Source: Tindallia magadiensis (GTDB lineage: Bacteria; Bacillota; Clostridia; Peptostreptococcales; Tindalliaceae). Taken from it: DNA of 64,000 bases. The stretch is from assembly GCF_900113635.1 (NCBI RefSeq), contig NZ_FOQA01000004.1, positions 1 through 64,000 of the forward strand. The letters are read 5' to 3'. A program made the translations under genes and the position numbers. Of this stretch, positions 52,634 to 63,356 are shown piece after piece. Each line of letters starts with the position of its first letter. The stretch's first letter is position 1. Below the pieces are notes generated by a model. The model had not been told where the DNA came from, did not search any database, and saw nothing but the letters and a program-made list of their open reading frames with translations.

Positions 52634-54547
52634 TTAAGCCTGCAATAAATAAGCCTTTCCTGATAATGCTGGCAAATGAATCCTTATTTCATTTCCCTGA
52701 ATTTCCGTACAATGGTCGTCTAATAGATCTATTATCCGTCCTATACTTACTTTAGACATTTTTCCAGTAAGCTCAATAGCCTCAGTACCAGCATTAATAA
52801 CTACTAGGATCACTTCATCTCCGTATTTTCTAAGGAAAGTATAGTATCTTTCTCCTACCAACCATTTTTCCCACTCACCTTCTTGCAGTGCCACAAATTG
52901 ACGTCTTATTTTAATGACTTTCTTTGTCCATTGTATCATTTCTTCATCTTCTTTTCCCCAAGGGTAAGTCCTTCTATTCAATGGATCTGAAAAACCTTCT
53001 ATCCCAGCTTCATCTCCATAATAAATCGAGGGGACTCCTGGAAAGGTCATTTGAAATAAGCTTGCTAACTTATACCGATCTACTGCTATCCTGCGCTCTC
53101 TTTCAGAAAGCTTATACTGCATTTTTTGTGTTTCTGTTAAGGTGTTTGGATCCGGCGCTTCCCCTAACCGTGTTAAGACTCTTGTTCGATCATGGCTACC
53201 TATTAAGTTCATACAGCTATAAAAGTGATTTGGCGGATAGTTTTCATACAGACTCATAAACTGTGCATGAACTTCATAACCCGTAAGAGATCCTAAGAGA
53301 AAAGCTAAAACAATGTTTCGAAAAGGATAATTCATGACAGAGTCCAATTCTTCCCCTAGTAAATACTGTCGCTTTTCTCCATGACTTACTTTATTGGAAG
53401 CATCTTCCCATACTTCTCCTATTAAGACAGCATCTTTACGTTCTTGTTTAACAGCCTTGCTCATTCCTTTGATAAAATCAGAAGGTAGTTCATCCGCTAC
53501 ATCTAATCGCCATCCTGCAGCTCCCTTTTGTATCCAGTACCGAATGACGCTATTTTGATCTTCATAGATAAAGTTTCTATAGGAGTGTTCCATTTCGTTG
53601 ATGTTTGGCATTGTATCAACCCCCCACCAACAATCATAATGATCTGGATGCTCCATAAAACGATACCAGGGATAGTAAGGGGAATTCTTTGATTGATAGG
53701 CTCCCACGGAATCATAGTTTCCCTCTTTATTAAAATAGCGACTATCGCTTCCTGTATGGCTGAAGACTCCATCCAAAATAATGCTAATACCTTTCTGTTC
53801 GGCTACCTTACAAAGCTTTTCAAATAGTTCTTCTGACCCTAGCATCGGATCAATCTTTCTATAATCTCCAGTATCATAACGATGGTTGCTAGCCGCTTCA
53901 AAAATAGGATTTAGGTATATAATGGTTATTCCCAGTTCTTTTAAGTAATCTAGTTTTTCTAAGATACCCTCTAAATTTCCACCAAAAAAATCCCATTTCA
54001 TGACATTGCCTTTTGAGGGGTCTTTAATGTATAGTGGTTCATCTTCCCATTTTCCGTGAATAAGCCTTTCCGTTTTATCATTTCGAATAGCTCCATTTTC
54101 CAGTCCATTATAAAATCGATCTGGGAAAATCTGGTACATAACTCCACTTAAATACCACTTTGGTATTTCCATTTCCTTGTAAACCGTCATTTGATAAGAT
54201 ATAGGAATTTCACGACTTATGTTTCCTATTCCTCCCAACCTTTCTTTGTTATTCCCATAATAATAAATTTCATTATCTGTTTCAATAATAAAATAATACC
54301 AAAGTAGGCACGGGTTTGAAGGACTTTTGATGGTAGCATAATAAAAGTCTTTTTTTTCATTCTGAGGCTTCATTTCAATAAGGGATTCACCACGATCATC
54401 TTGCCAAACTCTTAAAGACACTTTCCTTGATGAAAAAAGAAGTTCTCCTGAAAGACAGAGTTCGATTTCTGATGAGCAAACCGCAGCCCCAAAGGGGTTG
54501 CGGTATTTTGTACTATGAGAATCATGAATTAATTTTTTCTCTTTCAC
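52634..54547 (-). CDS. Alpha-glycosidase of glycoside hydrolase family 13 (cyclomaltodextrinase/neopullulanase-like)
   Basis: About 637 residues. An N-terminal CBM34-like region begins HDSHSTKYRNPFGA, typical for the family. The barrel holds the nucleophile Asp in GWRLDVADE, the acid/base Glu in GEVWEDAS, and the transition-state Asp in LIGSHDRTR, then a C-terminal beta-domain. It should split alpha-1,4 (and possibly alpha-1,6) bonds of maltodextrins. The GTG at 54547 with AGGTGA upstream is preferred because it gives MKEKKLIHDSH; the ATG at 54595 is too close to its purines. It ends the glycogen operon and is probably cytoplasmic. Confidence 0.9.
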   Translation of the reverse strand: MKEKKLIHDSHSTKYRNPFGAAVCSSEIELCLSGELLFSSRKVSLRVWQDDRGESLIEMKPQNEKKDFYYATIKSPSNPCLLWYYFIIETDNEIYYYGNNKERLGGIGNISREIPISYQMTVYKEMEIPKWYLSGVMYQIFPDRFYNGLENGAIRNDKTERLIHGKWEDEPLYIKDPSKGNVMKWDFFGGNLEGILEKLDYLKELGITIIYLNPIFEAASNHRYDTGDYRKIDPMLGSEELFEKLCKVAEQKGISIILDGVFSHTGSDSRYFNKEGNYDSVGAYQSKNSPYYPWYRFMEHPDHYDCWWGVDTMPNINEMEHSYRNFIYEDQNSVIRYWIQKGAAGWRLDVADELPSDFIKGMSKAVKQERKDAVLIGEVWEDASNKVSHGEKRQYLLGEELDSVMNYPFRNIVLAFLLGSLTGYEVHAQFMSLYENYPPNHFYSCMNLIGSHDRTRVLTRLGEAPDPNTLTETQKMQYKLSERERRIAVDRYKLASLFQMTFPGVPSIYYGDEAGIEGFSDPLNRRTYPWGKEDEEMIQWTKKVIKIRRQFVALQEGEWEKWLVGERYYTFLRKYGDEVILVVINAGTEAIELTGKMSKVSIGRIIDLLDDHCTEIQGNEIRIHLPALSGKAYLLQA

Positions 54548-54596
54548 AGCATCACCTACTTTCCTTGTTTCATTGTATTCGATTGCCGGTTTCATC

Positions 54597-57068
54597 CTAC
54601 TTGGTTTTCACAAAGGGTAATTTCCACACTTGCTGATTGTAGTCTCTAATGGTGCGATCGCTGGAAAAAACACCTGCTGCCGCAATATTCAAAATAGCTT
54701 TTTCCCACCATATGTCTGGCTTTTTATATTCCAACCCTAATCGGGTATGAGCTTGACAGTATGGTTCAAAGTCTTTTAATAGAAAGTATGGATCCGCCAT
54801 TCCGTAATGCCCATAAAGCAGTCCCTCGTAAAGTCCTCTAAAAGTATCTGGATGTTCAGGATCAAGAAATCCGTTAACAAACTGATCAAGCACCAGGCGC
54901 AAATCCGGATTCGTCTCGTATATTTCATAAGGTCTATAGTGGCCTTCTCGATAGTATTGAGATACTTCTTCTGCCGTTAAACCAAAAATATACATATTAT
55001 CATTTCCCACAGCTTCTTTCATTTCTACATTAGCCCCATCCAAAGTCCCTATGGTCAATGCACCGTTAAACATAAATTTCATATTACCTGTTCCAGAGGC
55101 CTCTTTTCCCGCTGTGGAGATCTGTTCACTGACATCAGAAGCCGGTATGATTTTTTCTGCCAGAGAAACACGATAGTTTTCCATAAAGACAATTTTAATC
55201 TTATCTTTTATTCTCTGATCATTGTTTATTTTTTTCGCTAAACTATGGATTAACTTAATAATCATTTTGGCATTATGATATCCCGGCGCTGCTTTCGCAC
55301 CAAATATAAAGGTTCTTGGATGCATTGGAAAGTTTGGATTATCTAATACTTTATTGTATAAGAACATAATATGCATTGCATTCATTAATTGCCGTTTATA
55401 TTCGTGTAGTCTTTTCACCTGTACATCAAAAATAGACTCCGGATTCACCTGAATTCCACACTGGCTTTCTATATGCTCTGCTAAGCTTTCTTTGTTTTTT
55501 AGACGAATTTCAGCTAAAGATTTTTGAAAAGATGGATCCTTTGCATACGGCTTAAGTCTCTCAAGATCTTGGGGGGCTTTCATCCATTCTTCTCCAATAT
55601 GATCTGTTATCAATTCTGCTAATTCAGGATTTGCTTTTGCTAAAAACCTTCGATGTGTAACTCCGTTTGTAATAGCTCTAAACTTTGATGGATATGCTTG
55701 ATAAAAATCACGAAACACGTCTTCTTTTAAGATATCCGTATGCAGCTTTGCTACTCCGTTAACCGAGTAGGAGCCCACAATCGCCAGTTTTGACATATGG
55801 ATCGTTCCGTAGGAAATAATTGCCATGCTCCCGATTTTTTCCCATTCACCAGGATATTTTTCCCAAAGCTCTCTGCAGAATATTTCGTTAATTTCATGTA
55901 CAATTTCGTAGATTCTTGGAAGCAACGACTTAAAAAGCTCTTGTGGCCACTTTTCCAAAGCCTCTTCCAGAATAGTATGATTCGTATAAGCAAAGGTTTG
56001 GCAAGTAATTCGCCAGGAATCTTCCCAGTCGAGCCCTTCTTTATCCATCAAGATCCTCATCAACTCAGGTATTCCTAAAGCTGGGTGGGTATCATTAATG
56101 TGTATCGCCACTTTCTTGTGAAAATCAAATATATTGTTACCAGCTTTCTTGAATTTTCGATAAATGCTTTGAATCGAAGCGGAAACAAAGAAATATTGCT
56201 GCTTTAGTCGGAGAGATTTTCCTTCTGGATGATTGTCTTCCGGATAAAGCACTTTTGTAATGGTTTCTGCCAATTCTTTTTCAGCTACCGAATCAACATA
56301 TCTTCCTTGTCCGAATAAGCCCATATCCATTGGCTTGATAGCTCTTGCACTCCATAATCGCAAGGTGTTAACAACTTCTGAATCATATCCCACTACCGGA
56401 ACATCGTAGGGAATTGCCTTTACGCACTGAGCATCACAATACTTTACCACTTCTTTTCCCTTCTCTATTCGCCTTTCTATCCTTCCTCCAAAACTAATAA
56501 TTTCTGGCTCTTCCGGTTTCGCTATTTCCCATATATTCCCGTCTTCAAGCCAAGGATCTGGAACCTCCACTTGATATCCATCCACAATTTTTTGTTTAAA
56601 CAAACCATATTCATATCGAATACCATTTCCATGTCCCTCCAGGCCAAGGGTTGCCAAGGAATCTAAAAAGCATGCTGCTAGTCGTCCAAGCCCACCGTTT
56701 CCAAGACCAGCGTCCGGTTCACTATCTCTTACTTTATCTAAATCAATTTTAAGTTCTTTGCATACCTGTGCCACCTGTTGATCTAGGCCTAAGTTCATCA
56801 GATTGTTGCCAAAAAGCCTTCCCATCAGAAATTCCATAGATAAATAATACATTTGTCTTCCGTTTACTTCATATTCCATTTCTTTAGAATAGGCCCATTT
56901 TTCCATTACACGATCTCTCAGAAGTGTTGCCATTGCCTTATATAGTTGCGCATCTGTAGCCGTTTTTAATGTTCGACCAAACATCCTTTGTAATTTTAGC
57001 TCTACCTCCTCCCTCATCGTATCTACCATTTCTTCAAATGCTAATTCTTTCGATTTTTTTTCATCCAT
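54597..57068 (-). CDS. glgP: Glycogen/alpha-glucan phosphorylase
   Basis: This 823-residue, PLP-dependent enzyme releases glucose-1-phosphate from glycogen. The PLP lysine motif is EASGTGNMKFMFNG, followed by ALTIGTLDGANVE. The N terminus includes YYLSMEFLMGRL and DAGLGNGGLGRLAACFLDS. The start at 57068 (MDEKKSKE) overlaps the end of glgA by normal operon spacing, whereas an earlier start would extend into glgA. It is between glgA and the GH13 gene. Confidence 0.96.
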   Translation of the reverse strand: MDEKKSKELAFEEMVDTMREEVELKLQRMFGRTLKTATDAQLYKAMATLLRDRVMEKWAYSKEMEYEVNGRQMYYLSMEFLMGRLFGNNLMNLGLDQQVAQVCKELKIDLDKVRDSEPDAGLGNGGLGRLAACFLDSLATLGLEGHGNGIRYEYGLFKQKIVDGYQVEVPDPWLEDGNIWEIAKPEEPEIISFGGRIERRIEKGKEVVKYCDAQCVKAIPYDVPVVGYDSEVVNTLRLWSARAIKPMDMGLFGQGRYVDSVAEKELAETITKVLYPEDNHPEGKSLRLKQQYFFVSASIQSIYRKFKKAGNNIFDFHKKVAIHINDTHPALGIPELMRILMDKEGLDWEDSWRITCQTFAYTNHTILEEALEKWPQELFKSLLPRIYEIVHEINEIFCRELWEKYPGEWEKIGSMAIISYGTIHMSKLAIVGSYSVNGVAKLHTDILKEDVFRDFYQAYPSKFRAITNGVTHRRFLAKANPELAELITDHIGEEWMKAPQDLERLKPYAKDPSFQKSLAEIRLKNKESLAEHIESQCGIQVNPESIFDVQVKRLHEYKRQLMNAMHIMFLYNKVLDNPNFPMHPRTFIFGAKAAPGYHNAKMIIKLIHSLAKKINNDQRIKDKIKIVFMENYRVSLAEKIIPASDVSEQISTAGKEASGTGNMKFMFNGALTIGTLDGANVEMKEAVGNDNMYIFGLTAEEVSQYYREGHYRPYEIYETNPDLRLVLDQFVNGFLDPEHPDTFRGLYEGLLYGHYGMADPYFLLKDFEPYCQAHTRLGLEYKKPDIWWEKAILNIAAAGVFSSDRTIRDYNQQVWKLPFVKTK

Positions 57069-57087
57069 TTGCCTTTTTCGCTCCTTT

Positions 57088-58530
57088 TTACTTTCCCGTT
57101 GATGTATGAAGCTGTTCATATATTTCTTTATATTGCTGTGCCGACACTTTCCAGCTATGATCCTGCTGCATTGCTCTTTTAACCAAACCGCTCCATTCTT
57201 TTGGTTGTTGATAGATTTCTAATGCCTCCTGCAGTGCATATAATAGATCGTGAGCATTATAATCTGAAAAAGTAAATCCGCACCCTTGGCCGGAAGGATC
57301 AAGATGGTGTTTGACGGTGTCTTTTAATCCTCCTGTTTCTCGAACAACTGGCAAACTTCCATATCTTAATGCAATTAACTGACCAAGTCCGCATGGTTCA
57401 AATTTCGATGGCATCAGAAACAAATCTGATGCTGCATACAACTGCCGCGCCAGCTCATTATCAAACGTTAACTGAATCGAGGATTTAGAAGGATATTTCT
57501 CCCCTATTTCCTTCAGTCTTTCCTCATAGATAGAGTCACCGGTACCAATAACAACCAGTTGAAGATCCTTTTCTAATAACTCTTCTAAAATATGGATGAC
57601 CAAGTCAATTCCTTTCTGCGGAACGAGTCTAGTAATCATCGCTATAAGAGGAACATCTTTTTCTGGCAACCTTAATTTTTTTTGAAGGATTTCTTTGTTT
57701 TTCTGTTTCCCTTCCATTTTTTGTACATCATACGGGTATTCAAGAGATGGATCCTGCGAAGGATCATATTCATCAAAATCAATACCATTAATCACACCTG
57801 TCATTTTGTAGTCTTTACTCCGTAATAACTCATCCAATCCTTCTCCAAAATAAGGTGTTTGTATTTCCTGCGCATAGGACGGGCTAACCGTCGTTACTAC
57901 ATCTGCATAATTAATACCACCCTTCATAAAACTCATATCGCCATGAAATTCAAGACCTTCTATGGTAAAATGATTTTCATTTAAGCCCAGCAGATCTGTC
58001 ATAACACTTTTAGGAAACCGGCCTTGATATTTTAAGTTGTGAATTGTAAAAACCGTCCTTATATCCTGATATTTATCTTCCTTTCGGAAAAATGTTTCTA
58101 ATAATGGTGCCACCATCCCAGCTTGCCAATCATGGCAATGAATGATATCCGGATAAAAATCAATAAATGGTAACATCTCTAAAACAGCCCGATTAAAAAA
58201 CGAAAACCTTTCCCCATCATCCGGATAACCATAATATCCCGGTCGGTTAAAATGATATTTATTATCCAGAAAATAAAAAGGTACTCCCTGGTAACTGGTA
58301 TACTCCAAGCCGCAAAACTGGTTTCTCCATCCTACAGGAACATAAATACTTTCTTGCCATTTTATGGTGTCTTTAAGATTTACTGGCATTTCTTCATATT
58401 TAGGCATTACTACCCGCACATCAACATTTTCTCTTCTAAGCATTTTAGGCAGCGATCCAATCACATCTCCTAAGCCGCCTGTTTTCATAAAAGGTGCTGC
58501 TTCCGAAGCCACCATGAGTACTTTTAACAT
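57088..58530 (-). CDS. glgA: Glycogen synthase (ADP-glucose)
   Basis: This 480-residue GT5 enzyme elongates glycogen from ADP-glucose. The N-terminal KTGGLGDVIGSLPKML motif binds the glucosyl donor; HDWQAGMVAPL and the C-terminal SKFEPCGLGQLIALRYG complete the GT-B active site. The start at 58530 lies 27 bases after glgD. There is no alternative upstream start with a better site. Confidence 0.97.
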   Translation of the reverse strand: MLKVLMVASEAAPFMKTGGLGDVIGSLPKMLRRENVDVRVVMPKYEEMPVNLKDTIKWQESIYVPVGWRNQFCGLEYTSYQGVPFYFLDNKYHFNRPGYYGYPDDGERFSFFNRAVLEMLPFIDFYPDIIHCHDWQAGMVAPLLETFFRKEDKYQDIRTVFTIHNLKYQGRFPKSVMTDLLGLNENHFTIEGLEFHGDMSFMKGGINYADVVTTVSPSYAQEIQTPYFGEGLDELLRSKDYKMTGVINGIDFDEYDPSQDPSLEYPYDVQKMEGKQKNKEILQKKLRLPEKDVPLIAMITRLVPQKGIDLVIHILEELLEKDLQLVVIGTGDSIYEERLKEIGEKYPSKSSIQLTFDNELARQLYAASDLFLMPSKFEPCGLGQLIALRYGSLPVVRETGGLKDTVKHHLDPSGQGCGFTFSDYNAHDLLYALQEALEIYQQPKEWSGLVKRAMQQDHSWKVSAQQYKEIYEQLHTSTGK

Positions 58531-58556
58531 TATTTACCCTCGCTTTCTTCGTCATA

Positions 58557-59675
58557 TTAAATCAATGCCTTTTTTTCAACAACTACCGGGTATTCCGGAT
58601 CTCCAATAATTTGTTTTCCCGATGTCACAACCACATCTTTATCAAGTATTGCATTTTCTATCACAGCATCTTCATGAATCTGTCCCTTTTGCATAATGAT
58701 ACTATTTCGAACCCGTGCATTTTTATGAACAACAACGCCGCGACTTAAGATACTGTTTTCTATCCTGCCTGCAATGTGGCATCCATTTGCCATCTGTGAA
58801 TTGATAACTTCCGCACTTTCCTGATATTTAGCTGGTGGTTCATCTTTTACCTTGGTACTAATGGTTCCATGACTCAAAAAAACATCTTTCCATACTTTGG
58901 GATCTAAAAGGTCCATACTATGGGAATAGTATGTTTTTATAGAATCTATTTTTCCTGCATACCCTTTATGTTCATAAGCAAATATTTTATACTTTTCTAA
59001 ATTCTTTATTAGTGCATCTTTTGTAAAATCTCGATATCCTCTGGCAATACAGTCATCTATCAGCTGCATAAAAAGACTTTTTTTCATAAATGCTATTTCC
59101 AGACCAACAGCAGGACTTAATGTCTTATCCCTTGCATCTGCCATATCATGTACCCGTTCATTATTATCAAGCAGCAGAGAAAGCACCCTATAATTTGTTT
59201 TTTCGTTCTCTACCTGATTCCTATATACGATGACAATATCTGCTTTCTTTTTGTGAAAAAACGCTTCAATGCCATTATAGTCCATATTGTAAATAATATT
59301 ACTGTTACTAATTAAAACATACTCTTGCCGGCTTCTGTTCAAGTAGTCCATATGATTATAATAATGATCTATATCACCCAAGTTTCCCGTAAATTGATCG
59401 TATCCAAAAATAGGTGGAAGGATAAAAAGACCGTCTCGTTTACTAAGTAAATTCCACTCTTTTCCCGAATCCACATGATCCAATAATGAGCGATTATTGC
59501 TCTGGGTGAAAATTCCGACATTTTTAATGCCTGAATTCGCCATATTCGACAGGACAAAGTCTATCACTCTATATCTGCCACCAAAGGGAACAGCTGCCGT
59601 TGATCTTGCTTTTGTTAAATCTTTCAGTTTCTGTTTAATATCCGTATCATTAATAATACCTACCACATTTTTCAT
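58557..59675 (-). CDS. glgD: GlgD, glucose-1-phosphate adenylyltransferase-like subunit
   Basis: This 372-residue protein is similar to GlgC but lacks the nucleotide-binding GGxGTRL: its N terminus is VVGIINDTDIKQKLKDLTKA, then PFGGRYRVIDFVLSNMANSG. It keeps the left-handed beta-helix C terminus (NSILSRGVVV, NAILDKDVVV). In Firmicutes GlgD forms a heterotetramer with GlgC, where it is regulatory. The start shares one base with the glgC stop codon (TAATG), so translation is coupled. Confidence 0.95.
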   Translation of the reverse strand: MKNVVGIINDTDIKQKLKDLTKARSTAAVPFGGRYRVIDFVLSNMANSGIKNVGIFTQSNNRSLLDHVDSGKEWNLLSKRDGLFILPPIFGYDQFTGNLGDIDHYYNHMDYLNRSRQEYVLISNSNIIYNMDYNGIEAFFHKKKADIVIVYRNQVENEKTNYRVLSLLLDNNERVHDMADARDKTLSPAVGLEIAFMKKSLFMQLIDDCIARGYRDFTKDALIKNLEKYKIFAYEHKGYAGKIDSIKTYYSHSMDLLDPKVWKDVFLSHGTISTKVKDEPPAKYQESAEVINSQMANGCHIAGRIENSILSRGVVVHKNARVRNSIIMQKGQIHEDAVIENAILDKDVVVTSGKQIIGDPEYPVVVEKKALI

Positions 59676-60910
59676 TATTTCACCTCCCGCTGTCCTAACC
59701 CATTAAGGCAACAACCAAATTCGTGACAATTTTCAATATTAATTTCAACTCCCGCCGGTATTGTTTTTCCCTTATCAACAACCACATTTTCACCTAACAC
59801 CGTAATGCCTTCTTTTCCTTTTCCCGGCTGCCCTATTTGGCATCCATCCTCTATGGTACATTCCTCACCTATAATACTCCCTTCAACCAGAACATTCTCC
59901 CCTATCACTACATCAGACATAATCACTGAATTTCTAACAACGCTGCCTTTTCCTACACTTACGCCTGGAAATAATACTGATTTCTCTATAGCACCATGAA
60001 CTTGACAACCTTCATTAACAATAGACTTTTTAACAGATGCATCCTCACCAATATACTGAACTGGTTGATTTGGGTTAACAGAATATATTTTCCAATCTCT
60101 TTCGTACAGGTCTAGTTCCGGATTGTCATCAAGTAAGTCCATATTGGCTTGCCACAAACTTTCAATAGTCCCTACATCTTTCCAATAATGCTGAAAAGGA
60201 TAGGCATATACCCTCTCATTAGCTTCCAACATTTTGGGGATAATATTTTTTCCAAAATCATGATCCGATTCTGGATTCAGATCGTCTTCAATCAGTGCTT
60301 TTCTAAGTTTTTTCCATCCAAAAACGTACACACCCATCGACGCTAAGTTATTTTTTGCCTTTTGAGGCTTTTCTTCAAACTCCATAATTCTATTTTCATC
60401 ATCTGTATTCATAATGCCAAAACGATGGGTTTCGTCCCAAGGCACTTCTATAACGGCAATGGTCACGTCTGCTTTCTTTTCTTTATGCTCATCAATCATT
60501 TTTGAATAATCCATTTTATAAATATGATCTCCAGACAGTATCAATACATATTCTGGATCATACTGGTCAATAAATTCTATGTTTTGATAGACAGCATTTG
60601 CCGTCCCTAGATACCAATGCCCCCCATCATGACGAACATAGGGAGGAAGCACCGTTACCCCTCCGTGCTTCTTGTCCAAATCCCAATGACTTCCAATCCC
60701 TATATAAGAATTTAATATTAAAGGCTGATACTGAGTAAGAACACCTACCGTATAAATTCCAGAATTGGAACAATTGCTCAATGGAAAATCGATGATTCGA
60801 TATTTGCCACCAAAAGGGACCGCCGGTTTTGCTAATTTTCTCGTTAATATTCCCAAGCGAGTTCCTTGCCCTCCTGCCAGTAGCATGGCAATCACCTCAT
60901 GCTTTTTCAT
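59675..60910 (-). CDS. glgC: Glucose-1-phosphate adenylyltransferase
   Basis: This 411-residue enzyme makes ADP-glucose, the committed step in glycogen synthesis. It has the ATP-binding [14 protein letters not shown] motif, [31 protein letters not shown] and [11 protein letters not shown], then the C-terminal beta-helix ([16 protein letters not shown]). It is the first gene of the glycogen operon, with AAGGAGGAATGACG upstream. The upstream intergenic part (60911-61021) has no clear consensus promoter. Confidence 0.97.
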   Translation of the reverse strand: MKKHEVIAMLLAGGQGTRLGILTRKLAKPAVPFGGKYRIIDFPLSNCSNSGIYTVGVLTQYQPLILNSYIGIGSHWDLDKKHGGVTVLPPYVRHDGGHWYLGTANAVYQNIEFIDQYDPEYVLILSGDHIYKMDYSKMIDEHKEKKADVTIAVIEVPWDETHRFGIMNTDDENRIMEFEEKPQKAKNNLASMGVYVFGWKKLRKALIEDDLNPESDHDFGKNIIPKMLEANERVYAYPFQHYWKDVGTIESLWQANMDLLDDNPELDLYERDWKIYSVNPNQPVQYIGEDASVKKSIVNEGCQVHGAIEKSVLFPGVSVGKGSVVRNSVIMSDVVIGENVLVEGSIIGEECTIEDGCQIGQPGKGKEGITVLGENVVVDKGKTIPAGVEINIENCHEFGCCLNGLGQREVK

Positions 60911-61021
60911 TCGTCATTCCTCCTTTTTACATAAGTATCTGATGATTGTTACCTACCCATTTTCTGCCGATTATCACGAAGTAATGGGAATATGTTCTTC
61001 CTAATTGACACAAAAATGACA

Positions 61022-61050
61022 TAAAAAAGAGAAGGCAAAAACCTTCTCTT
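61022..61050 (-). terminator. Intrinsic terminator after thrB
   Basis: On the minus strand AAGAGAAGG pairs with CCTTCTCTT around a T-rich loop, followed by TTTT. It closes the ACT-hom-thrB operon. Confidence 0.93.
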
Positions 61051-61055
61051 ACTAT

Positions 61056-61964
61056 TTATTCCACGACCGCTCCTATATTATCAGCTTTTAAGTTCAATAC
61101 TTCCCATTTTGTCCCTCTTATATCTCCTGCTTCTTCTAACAATTTTAGGAAATTATTTCTTCCTTCATCTTTTGTACACCATGAGAGGTACGCTAATGTT
61201 GGTCCAGCTCCACTCAAATATAGTTGGTTTACATTTCGTTTTCTTGCCTCTGTAAAAATATAATCCAATTCTGGAAGTAGCTTGCTGCGATAAATCTGAT
61301 GCAGATTATCCTGTAAGGCTGCTTTAAGTACATTAAAATCTTTCAATAATAAAGACGCTACCAATAAAGAAGCATTTCCTATATTCTTCACAGCATCCTC
61401 AAAGAGAACCTTTTGAGGGAGTGCTTCTCTTGCCGCTTTCGTACTCAAGCTTACATTCGGAACAGCGATCGTCCATTCTAATGCCTCCGGTGCTGAGAAT
61501 TGAAGATTCGTCGCATCTTTATCATTATTTTTCGAAGACACTACGATACCGCCTAGCAAGGCTGGCGTCACATTATCCGGATGTCCTTCAATGTTTATGG
61601 CCAGATTCAATAACTCTTTCTGGTTCAAAGGATTTCCCAGCAATTCGTTAGCCGCTACAATTCCTCCAACAATACAAGCCGCACTGCTTCCCAGACCTCT
61701 CGAAGCCGGTATTTCGTGATGTACTTTAATATGCAAGGCCTCCATCGGATATCCCGCTTCGTTGTAAAGCTTTTTGATACTTTTGTATACCAAATGCCTT
61801 TCATCCGTAGGAAGTTCTTTGCTGTCTTTTCCTATGTTTTCTATCCACAAGCCCTTAGCTGATTTTTCCACTTCAACCCTATTATAAAGTCCCAAGGCCA
61901 CTCCTAAGCTATCAAATCCTGGTCCCATATTGGCCGATGTTGCAGGCACTTTAACTTGTATCAT
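61056..61964 (-). CDS. thrB: Homoserine kinase
   Basis: This 302-residue GHMP kinase phosphorylates homoserine. The N-terminal VPATSANMGPGFDSLG motif and the ATP loop ASRGLGSSAACIVGGIVAA are characteristic, and YLSGAGPTLAYL is the third GHMP motif. It is the last gene of the operon, 58 bases after hom. There is no threonine synthase gene (thrC) in this window. Confidence 0.97.
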   Translation of the reverse strand: MIQVKVPATSANMGPGFDSLGVALGLYNRVEVEKSAKGLWIENIGKDSKELPTDERHLVYKSIKKLYNEAGYPMEALHIKVHHEIPASRGLGSSAACIVGGIVAANELLGNPLNQKELLNLAINIEGHPDNVTPALLGGIVVSSKNNDKDATNLQFSAPEALEWTIAVPNVSLSTKAAREALPQKVLFEDAVKNIGNASLLVASLLLKDFNVLKAALQDNLHQIYRSKLLPELDYIFTEARKRNVNQLYLSGAGPTLAYLSWCTKDEGRNNFLKLLEEAGDIRGTKWEVLNLKADNIGAVVE

Positions 61965-62022
61965 GAAACTCTACCTTCTTTAGTACAAATTGTTTTTTTC
62001 ATATGCAACCACCTCTGGTTTT

Positions 62023-63315
62023 CTAAGATAAGGTTTCAACTCGAATAAGATTTGCCACTTCCGTTACGGCATCAAACTCTCCAATCTGCTGAATTGTTTT
62101 TTTAACAGCCTCTTCCTTTGTTTTATGTGTAATAAAGACGAGAGGAACCGACGTCTCTCCTACTCCCTTTTGAATAACAGAAGATAAGCTTACTCCATTT
62201 TCTCCAAAAGTACTGGCAATTCTTCCTAGTACTCCTGGACTGTCTTTAACCATAAAACGAATGTAATAAGCTGTCTGTGTCTCATCCATAGACTTAATAG
62301 TCTTACATGTTTCCGAAAAATCCAACTGATAAGATGGTGGTGAAGAGTGGTTCCAGTGACTAGCTATACTAAGGATATCACCTATGACAGCACTAGCCGT
62401 AGGAAGATCTCCTGCTCCTTTACCATAGAACATTAGCTCTCCGACTGCATTTCCTTCTACAAAAACAGCATTAAAAGCATCATTTACCGCTGCCAAAGGA
62501 TGTTCCTTTTCTATAAACGTCGGGTGAACCCTTAGTTCCATTTTTCCATCCTCTTCCATCCCTATTGCCAGTAATTTAACCACAAAACCCAGTTCTTCGG
62601 CAAATTCAATATCTGTAGGAGTCATCTTTCTGATTCCTTCCCGATATACCTGTTGAAAGTCTATCCCCGATTTGAACCCTAATGCAGCTAACAAAGCCAG
62701 CTTATGGGCTGCATCATAACCATCAACATCAGCCGTCGGATCAGCTTCCGCGTATCCCTTTTGCTGCGCTTCTTCAAGTGCATCTTCAAAGCGAACGCCT
62801 TCCCGGCTCATTTTTGTCAAAATATAGTTGGTTGTTCCATTAACAATGCCCATGATCCTCTGGATCCGGTTTGCTGTCAAGCTTTCTCTGATGGAATGTA
62901 AGATTGGTATCCCACCTGCAACACTGGCTTCATACCTAAATTGCACGCCATTTTTCAAAGCTATTGCTGTTAGCTCTTTACCATAAAGTGCGAGAAGTGC
63001 TTTGTTCGCTGTGACAACATGTTTTTTCTTTTCTAAGGCTTTTTCAACATATTTTTTTGCTCCATCCGTTCCTCCCATTAGCTCTACAACAATGTGAATC
63101 GAATCATCTTCTAGAATTTCCTCCGGATCCACTGTTAATATACCTTCATCCAGCCTTATTTCACGTTCTTTATCTATATCATTTACAAGCACTTTGCTAA
63201 TCTCAAAAGTAAAGCCAGCCTGTTTTTCAAACACTGTATGGTTTTTTCCCAATACTTTCCAAACACCCTGCCCTACTGTGCCAAAACCAAGCAGACCAAT
63301 CTTGATGCGTTCCAT
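62023..63315 (-). CDS. hom: Homoserine dehydrogenase
   Basis: This 430-residue enzyme reduces aspartate semialdehyde to homoserine. The NAD(P) loop is LLGFGTVGQGVWKVLG, the catalytic part includes VTANKALLALYG, VAGGIPILHSIRESL and NGTTNYILTKM, and a C-terminal ACT domain (about 348-425) gives threonine feedback. It lies between the ACT regulator and thrB in a three-gene operon, 41 bases after the first gene. Confidence 0.97.
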   Translation of the reverse strand: MERIKIGLLGFGTVGQGVWKVLGKNHTVFEKQAGFTFEISKVLVNDIDKEREIRLDEGILTVDPEEILEDDSIHIVVELMGGTDGAKKYVEKALEKKKHVVTANKALLALYGKELTAIALKNGVQFRYEASVAGGIPILHSIRESLTANRIQRIMGIVNGTTNYILTKMSREGVRFEDALEEAQQKGYAEADPTADVDGYDAAHKLALLAALGFKSGIDFQQVYREGIRKMTPTDIEFAEELGFVVKLLAIGMEEDGKMELRVHPTFIEKEHPLAAVNDAFNAVFVEGNAVGELMFYGKGAGDLPTASAVIGDILSIASHWNHSSPPSYQLDFSETCKTIKSMDETQTAYYIRFMVKDSPGVLGRIASTFGENGVSLSSVIQKGVGETSVPLVFITHKTKEEAVKKTIQQIGEFDAVTEVANLIRVETLS

Positions 63316-63356
63316 TTTCTGTCACTTCCTTTATTATCGATAGATTATGCTTTTCC

